DNA of 64,000 bases from Thamnidium elegans. Taxonomy: Eukaryota; Mucoromycota; Mucoromycetes; Mucorales; Mucoraceae. A program made the position numbers and the translations under genes. The notes under the pieces are model-generated. The model was given only the letters and a program-made list of their open reading frames with translations. It searched no databases and was not told where the DNA came from. Shown here in pieces: positions 57,946 to 64,000 of the stretch. The stretch is from contig JAIXMG010000007.1 in NCBI GenBank assembly GCA_025201345.1, positions 806,001 through 870,000 on the forward strand, in the 5' to 3' direction. Numbering within the stretch: the first letter of the stretch is position 1; every line of letters begins with the position of its first letter.

Positions 57946-59144
57946 CTAGTTGGTTTTAGGGTCATATTCTAATACGGTACCAAAGCAATAATCCCAAATC
58001 TTTGAAGTAATACCATAGCCTCCTTCATAATTCTTATAGTGATGAGCTAAATGATACTTTTTCATTTCCTTGAAATGAACTTTAAATACTCTTGCATGAT
58101 GAAGGTAATAATGTGTACAATCATATAAAATATATCCAAAGAATCCACCTGCAACTACACCGTATGCCATCATTGGAGGAAACAAAATGTATCCTAATCT
58201 AACAAGAGGGTAAGCAATAACAATACAAAGTGTAGGTGGCATAACCAATCTTAATCTAATAATTATAAAAGAAAAAAAAAAGAAAAGTTAGTTTGATAGT
58301 AGCATACTATAATAAAAAAAAAAAAAAAAAAAAAAAAAAAGACTTACTTGTCCATAGGCAGGTAGTGATGGAAACCATGAATAACAAAATGCAATACAAA
58401 TGCCATTTGTGTATCGGGTAATAAATCATCCAAATGGAAAAAGAACCGATGAAGTAAATATTCCAATAGGGACCAAATAACGATACCTAACACAAACGAC
58501 AGCGCAGTACCTTGTACATTACCAAACGATAAAGAATGATAGAGTTGATATGCTGCATAAGGTAGCCAAATAGACGGGACCACGTACCATGCTGTTTTGG
58601 TTAAGGGTTCCAATAAAGGGTGTCCAAAAAAGATGGCCGGTGTAGGCATATAACGAGGTTTATGTACTTGTTCTAAATAAAATTCTTTGGTGTATCTTGC
58701 TCGAATTAACTGAGGTACCAAAGCTTTACTGAGATCTAAAAATTGGTTGTTCTTGACATCCGTATGGATGTCGGTGACGGTTGGATGAAAATCTTCCTTG
58801 ACAAATGTTTTACTTTCTTCTTCTTCTTCTAATAACTGCATACGTTGTTCATGAAGTGTCAAGGGAGCTTTTTCTTGTTGTTGTTGTTGTTGTTGTTGTT
58901 GCTTTGAAAGTGTACCAATACAATATTCTTGTAATATTTCATAAGCTGAATCGGAATGCTCATGTTCAAGTACATCCTTCATGACATTAGTAATATCCTT
59001 TCCTGCGTAATCAAAAATAAGGTCTTCTCCTCCTGGATGGTCTTGCATAAACTCCGTAACATCATATACCTTATCTTGATATATACACCAACAAGAGTCT
59101 TCTGAAGTATGTTGTTCTACTTGTTGTAAGCTATACTCTTTCAT
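57946..59144 (-). CDS. SCS7: Fatty acid 2-hydroxylase (Scs7/FA2H)
   Basis: Two exons (59144-58348, 58255-57946) give 368 residues. Residues 1-85 are a cytochrome b5 domain with DVTEFMQDHPGGEDLIFDYA; the second haem ligand is in the EHEHSDSA region. A poly-Gln run follows (near residue 95), absent from yeast Scs7. The C-terminal half is an ER membrane hydroxylase with His boxes LLHRFFFH, HFVIHGFHH, THYYLHH and YHLAHHYKN, ending with GYGITSKIWDYCFGT. These bind the di-metal centre that hydroxylates the alpha carbon of sphingolipid very-long-chain fatty acids. Size and order match Scs7 (384 residues). The upstream in-frame extension beyond MKEYSL is low-complexity leader and was not used. Confidence 0.96.
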
Positions 59145-59385
59145 AGCAGTATTTTTTGTTAAGAAAGGAAAAAAAAAAAATAAACAAAAAAAAAGAATTG
59201 AGGGGGGATGAAATATAAAATTAAATTCTATCCTTTTTTTCAATTTTCTCTTTTCGGTGTACAACCTTAAACTAGTCCAATCAAGTCAATCAAAACGGGA
59301 ACGGATGATTTCATTGACCCGAACTTAATTTGGCTGATTACAGGCTTTTCCCTTTCGTATATGGCGCCATATATATACAACTGTC

Positions 59386-59418
<33 letters not shown>

Positions 59419-60053
59419 AAGTACATTTAATATAAGAATATATACGTTTTTACTTTATAAATAACAGAAAAAAAAAAAAAAAAGTAAGTAACTATAGTAT
59501 ATAACAAACAAACAAAAAGAAATCACCTCGCTACAAAGATATATTTATCATCATGCTTGGCTGAAACCCTTTATTTCTAAAATATCATATAATTAAGGTA
59601 CCTTTTCCCTCCGCCCCTCACAAACTATAAAATTGCCACGCAGAAAACAAAATATAACAGACTTTTTTCTTTCTTTTTTGAGAACCCCAAAGGAAGTTTG
59701 TTTAGTACGCGTTTCTGGATTACATTTTTTAAACAAATGACAGAAGAAAACATGCGTATTTCTATACGTCTAAAAACTCTTTTCAGTGGGCTACCAATAA
59801 AAAGGTGCGCGTGTGTGGCTCAGAGAATCCAAATTAAGTTATAATATAAGGCGTACATGTTTAACAATAACATTTAAAAAATAATCAGGTTGCATAAAAG
59901 ATTAAGAATGGTAATTTGTTATTGTTTTTTTTAATAAAAGTTATATAGGGTTTTTGAGTATTAATAGTATACAAAATAGAGGGGAAAAAAGTTGAGGGGT
60001 AAATATATATATACAATAGTTATAAAGTGTGTGTATGTTTTTTTCTAGACAGT
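59145..60053. other. Intergenic with (TTA)n microsatellite
   Basis: Spacer upstream of SCS7 and downstream of the SUR7-like gene. It contains about ten TTA/ATT units at 59388-59418 and a GGCGCC core near 59364. No gene is supported. Confidence 0.5.
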
Positions 60054-60677
60054 TTAGACCTTTTCAGATCTAACTCTACCAGGACCACAGATACAAGCGA
60101 AACAGTATCCAATAGAAGAGAACAACAATGCAACAAATGAGCCCAAGGTCATCCAAGTAGCTGGACCTAATACGCCATGTACAGTTGAATCAACACCCTT
60201 TGCAGTGTTAATACCACGAATTGAAATCACAAGTACAATCACAAACACAATCAACATAACTACAAATGCAATAAAGGTCATAACCGAAGCCAAGAAATCA
60301 GGTCCACGTCTGAAGCTACTCATGATAGTCACTACAAGTGCAATGAATGTAAATCCTAAAGCAATCCAGTATAAAATAAAATTGGCAAGAAAGAGTTTTT
60401 CCATATTGTGTAAATCACCAACATAACTACCAAGTTCAGATACTTTGCTCCAATCAAATGCTGCAACAGGCTTACTGCAGGTTTCTACTCCGTTTGACAT
60501 ACTACCACTGCAGTAACTCCAGAGACCAAACATTACAAATTCATTGGATATCTCGATCCTTGCAAAGTATAAGTCACGCAAGAAGGGTACATTATAAGTG
60601 AGTCCCAGTATACAGAATATTTGAAGAATAAGTGCTGCGAATGTAAAGAAGGTAGCTAAATGCCCAAAGAATGCCAT
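60054..60677 (-). CDS. SUR7/PalI family four-span membrane protein
   Basis: A single exon encodes 207 residues with four membrane spans: FFTFAALILQIFCILGL, FILYWIALGFTFIALVV, FIAFVVMLIVFVIVLVI and TLGSFVALLFSSIGYCFA. The first extracellular loop has GLWSYC followed by a second Cys (VETCSK), the claudin-like W-GLW-C-C signature of SUR7/PalI proteins. Such proteins mark eisosomes in the plasma membrane or act as pH sensors (PalI/Rim9). The short basic C-terminus (RVRSEKV) and small size favour a SUR7-type tetraspan over PalI, which usually has a long tail. The gene is complete. Confidence 0.85.
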   Translation of the reverse strand: MAFFGHLATFFTFAALILQIFCILGLTYNVPFLRDLYFARIEISNEFVMFGLWSYCSGSMSNGVETCSKPVAAFDWSKVSELGSYVGDLHNMEKLFLANFILYWIALGFTFIALVVTIMSSFRRGPDFLASVMTFIAFVVMLIVFVIVLVISIRGINTAKGVDSTVHGVLGPATWMTLGSFVALLFSSIGYCFACICGPGRVRSEKV

Positions 60678-61222
60678 TTTGTAATATAAAAAAGTTGTTT
60701 AAAGATGAAAAAGAATATGATGGTATCGGGATGAAGTATTTACTTTTATATATTTCAAAAAAAAGTGACTTGTTTAAATTTTTTACTAACCTTCATTTGG
60801 TGTTTCACAACTAGCCTTATTGGCGAAAACCTATTAGATCATGTACCTTGGCAAAAAAGAGCGCTTGTGTATAATGCCAAAAAAAGAACTTCACCTGGTT
60901 GTTGCTACTACTTTTAACGTCACTTTTAGTATTTTACGTCATAGTATTCAAGTCTTATTGTTTTAAAAAACCATGATATCAATAAATTGTAAATAAACTT
61001 TTTTACAGAAATCAAATCTTCTCGGCTTTTTGGCTTAACTCTTTTTTTTTTTAAAAATAGAACGTCCTATTTTTAAGAAAATCGCTAAGCTTATAATCTT
61101 GGCAAAAGACAACAAATAAAAGAGAAAATTGTTCTTCAATCACGTGATAGATTATGCCTCTTATGTACTCTGCAATTACGTCGTCTTTAATTTTTTTGTC
61201 TCTCTTTTCGTTCCACTAAACT
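60678..61222. other. Intergenic, divergent promoter region
   Basis: Spacer between the SUR7-like and SEM1 genes. It holds ACGTCA-type sequences near 60917 and 60938 and the E-box at 61140. No gene is supported. Confidence 0.5.
61140..61147. promoter_or_regulatory. E-box TCACGTGA before SEM1
   Basis: Perfect palindromic CACGTG-core site 76 bp upstream of the SEM1 start, within the usual range of a fungal upstream activating site. It is the same octamer as at 46649 near the Cbf1-like gene. Confidence 0.5.
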
Positions 61223-61598
61223 ATGAGTAACACAGTATCACCTCCTCAAAAAGATAAACCTTTACAGGAAGAACCCGCAAAGAAAAACGGGCAGTTGGGT
61301 GCTTTAGAAGAAGACGACGAGTTTGAAGAGTTTGAAGCAGAAGGTAACAAAAAAAGAAGAAGAAAAAAAGTCTTTACTAAACAAACTATAGAATGGGAAG
61401 ACAAGGATGAAGAAAATACAGATGATAATTTATGGGAAGATAATTGGGACGATGATGATATTGAACCTGATTTTGCTACTGTATTACAGTAAGTGTTTAA
61501 AAAAAACGCGTAAAAAAAAAGGGAGGGGGGACGGAAAATTGATCTATTTGTTATTTAGAAATGAATCAAGAGTTGAACCTGAACCGATGAACTTATAG
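61223..61598 (+). CDS. SEM1: Sem1/Dss1, 26S proteasome and TREX-2 subunit
   Basis: Three exons (61223-61343, 61392-61488, 61559-61598) give 85 residues. The two acidic-aromatic motifs of the family are [20 protein letters not shown] and [20 protein letters not shown]. In human DSS1 the matching blocks bind Rpn3, BRCA2 and ubiquitin. The C-terminus is [12 protein letters not shown]. Sem1 is a small disordered subunit of the proteasome lid and of TREX-2. The first intron (61344-61391) is 48 nt, has no stop and keeps the frame, so an unspliced message would still be translated, with an insert containing NKKRRRKKV between the two halves of the first motif. The spliced form matches the family, so it is taken as the main product. 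Confidence 0.93.
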
Positions 61599-61789
61599 AT
61601 ACACAGTGTAGTACCTTTATGACAGATTTTAATAATAAAGAAAAAACCCCCCCTTTTTTTTTGAAATGACGATATTAAAGATCTTTAAAAAGTAAAATTA
61701 TGCATTTAGTAGTACAGTCTCTGATATCATGGAACACAAAATCACTGAACACAAAATCCATGGAACACGAGTACAAATCTCCTACATCA

Positions 61790-61965
61790 TTTTATTTAAA
61801 GTAGAAAATAAAAGGAGGTAGTTATAGGTAATTAAATAACATTAATATTAACTATATCTAATACTGAATTAAAATAACGATCTATTCTATAAGTTACAAT
61901 AAGCATTACAGGTTCTGTATTTGGGTTTATTGTTTTAGCTGGTACCCAGTAAAAGGCCTAAAACG
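61790..61965 (-). pseudogene. Truncated duplicate of the small secreted KNH-like gene
   Basis: This segment repeats 62212-62365 with many substitutions: both have a GTAATTAAA(T/C)AA start, the ATAAGCATT(A/G)CAGG block and TTTGGGTTTA. Minus-strand translation gives MLIVTYRIDRYFNS then DIVNINVI, corresponding to MLIAVYRIERYLNS and DIVNINIV of the intact gene. Only the 3' third is present, and no signal peptide or first exons are seen. Confidence 0.75.
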
Positions 61966-62260
61966 GTGAATATGGATCACGATCAAAGTAGTTTACAGTA
62001 GGTCTAGGTGGTGGGTCTTTTTTTTTTCGTATTAAAATGTTGTAATTTCCCATGTTAATCATTTATAAGAAAATGAAAAGCGTAAAGGTAACCTGAAACT
62101 ATGATTACTAGATAAGAAAAAGTTGAAATAAGAGAAAGATTATGTATTTAGTGTAACTAATAGTCTGATCATATTTTTTTTCTCCTATATCATTGTTTTT
62201 ATTTTATTAAGTAGAAAGTAAAACGGAGGGGGAGGGGGGCTGCGTGTGTTTTATAAGTAA

Positions 62261-62745
62261 TTAAACAATATTAATGTTAACAATATCTACGGAATTAAGG
62301 TAACGTTCTATTCTATATACTGCAATAAGCATTGCAGGACCTCCATTTGGGTTTACTGCACTAGCTGGAACTAAAAAGTGGATGGTCTTTCCATTTTCTA
62401 TGTCTCCTCCTCCTATTATGATACTTCGATCATGATCTAGGAATAGATTTACTGTTTCAGACTTTTTACCAGGTGCAATTGACTATATATTTTAATAAGT
62501 TGGTTGATATTTTCTGTGTGCGTTTTTTTTTTTTTTTTTTTTTTTTTATACTTACGATTGTAACTGTTTGTCCTACTATCCATGTTTCCCCTTCACCAGG
62601 TTGGGTTACTACACACATACAAAAAAAAAGAAGAAGAGGGGAGGTTGGTACATTAAAAAATATATAAAAAAAGTATAGTTATTTTACTTGTAGATAGTAC
62701 TGTTGCAATAAGTGTACTAGCGAGTAGTAGCGTATACTTAAACAT
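62261..62745 (-). CDS. Small secreted KNH-like protein
   Basis: Three exons (62745-62688, 62608-62556, 62482-62261) give 110 residues. A signal peptide (MFKYTLLLASTLIATVLST) is followed by TQPGEGETWIVGQTVTI, which has the PxxGxxWxxGxxxxI pattern of KNH/Ser-Thr-rich GPI-anchored wall proteins. Then come VNLFLDHDRSIIIGGGDIEN, IHFLVPASAVNPNGGPAML and VYRIERYLNSVDIVNINIV, consistent with the rest of one Ig-like domain. There is no GPI signal or membrane helix, so the protein should be secreted. The role is unknown; small secreted fungal wall proteins of this type are common. The second intron has a 26-nt T-run. A decayed partial copy lies 300 bp downstream. Confidence 0.75.
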
Positions 62746-62863
62746 GCTTTTTATTTTAACGGAATAAAGAAAGAAAGAAAGAAAGAAAAAACCAAAGATT
62801 ATACATATTTATTCCCTCTTTTCAAAAAAATATTTTAACCTCGTTGAATATTATTTTAATTAT

Positions 62864-64000
<1,137 letters not shown>

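Overview
This window looks like nuclear DNA of an early-diverging filamentous fungus, most likely a member of Mucoromycota (Mucorales-like). The DNA is AT-rich with many long A/T homopolymers. Genes are close together, and most carry several short introns (about 48-90 bp) with GT..TAG/CAG borders. The products are typically fungal: Kch1, Cbf1, Tom20, Vps10, Scs7, SUR7, KNH-domain proteins and an SPX phosphate transporter. The window holds no bacterial operons, CRISPR arrays, rRNA or recognisable tRNA. Gene models below were built by hand from conserved protein blocks and splice signals. Where exon borders are given, the reading frame was checked across each junction.

Region by region. 0.3-1.4 kb: a broken Tc1/mariner-type transposase. 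1.8-5.4 kb: an acid-lipase/steryl-ester-hydrolase gene converging, with only 7 bp between stop codons, on a Kch1-type K+ channel gene. 6.6-10.6 kb: a GPATCH11-like G-patch protein, a GPP/DOG-type HAD phosphatase and a WD40 protein. 10.8-13.1 kb: the PP2A scaffold (A) subunit. 13.1-16.9 kb: a gene-poor island with a decayed DDE transposon and a dispersed repeat. 16.9-20.9 kb: a GH47 alpha-mannosidase and a HIRIP3-like histone chaperone. 22.2-29.0 kb: a very large Vps10 sorting receptor with three VPS10 modules. 29.1-35.6 kb: an SPX-DASS phosphate transporter, an AIG1-type GTPase, a CENP-O/Mcm21 kinetochore protein and a hypothetical gene. 36.4-41.6 kb: an intronless Kelch membrane protein and a DASS dicarboxylate transporter of plastid/bacterial type. 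41.9-46.2 kb: a FUSC-type membrane protein and a Cbf1-like bHLH factor. 47.3-48.9 kb: a Sel1-repeat pseudogene. 49.2-53.6 kb: two TOM20 genes in opposite orientation flanking a small, probably mitochondrial protein. 53.9-62.7 kb: calcipressin, a KNH-domain membrane protein, a fatty acid 2-hydroxylase, a SUR7/PalI protein, Sem1/Dss1, and a small secreted KNH-like protein with a decayed duplicate beside it. 62.9-64.0 kb: the C-terminal part of the MYST acetyltransferase Esa1, cut by the window edge.

The most unusual observation is the gene at 49.2-50.8 kb. It encodes a complete TOM20 (membrane anchor plus TPR) whose last exon has been replaced by a MYND zinc finger and a SET-like domain. The MYND zinc ligands are all present, but the SET cofactor motif NHxCxPN has been lost. 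About 2 kb away an ordinary TOM20 gene has the same exon 2 and exon 3 lengths (186 and 143 nt) and phases, so the two are duplicates and one gained a new C-terminus. Other points of interest are the triplicated VPS10 receptor, an in-frame 48-nt intron in SEM1 that would encode a strongly basic insert if retained, two apparent GC-AG introns, and E-box sites upstream of the bHLH gene and SEM1.
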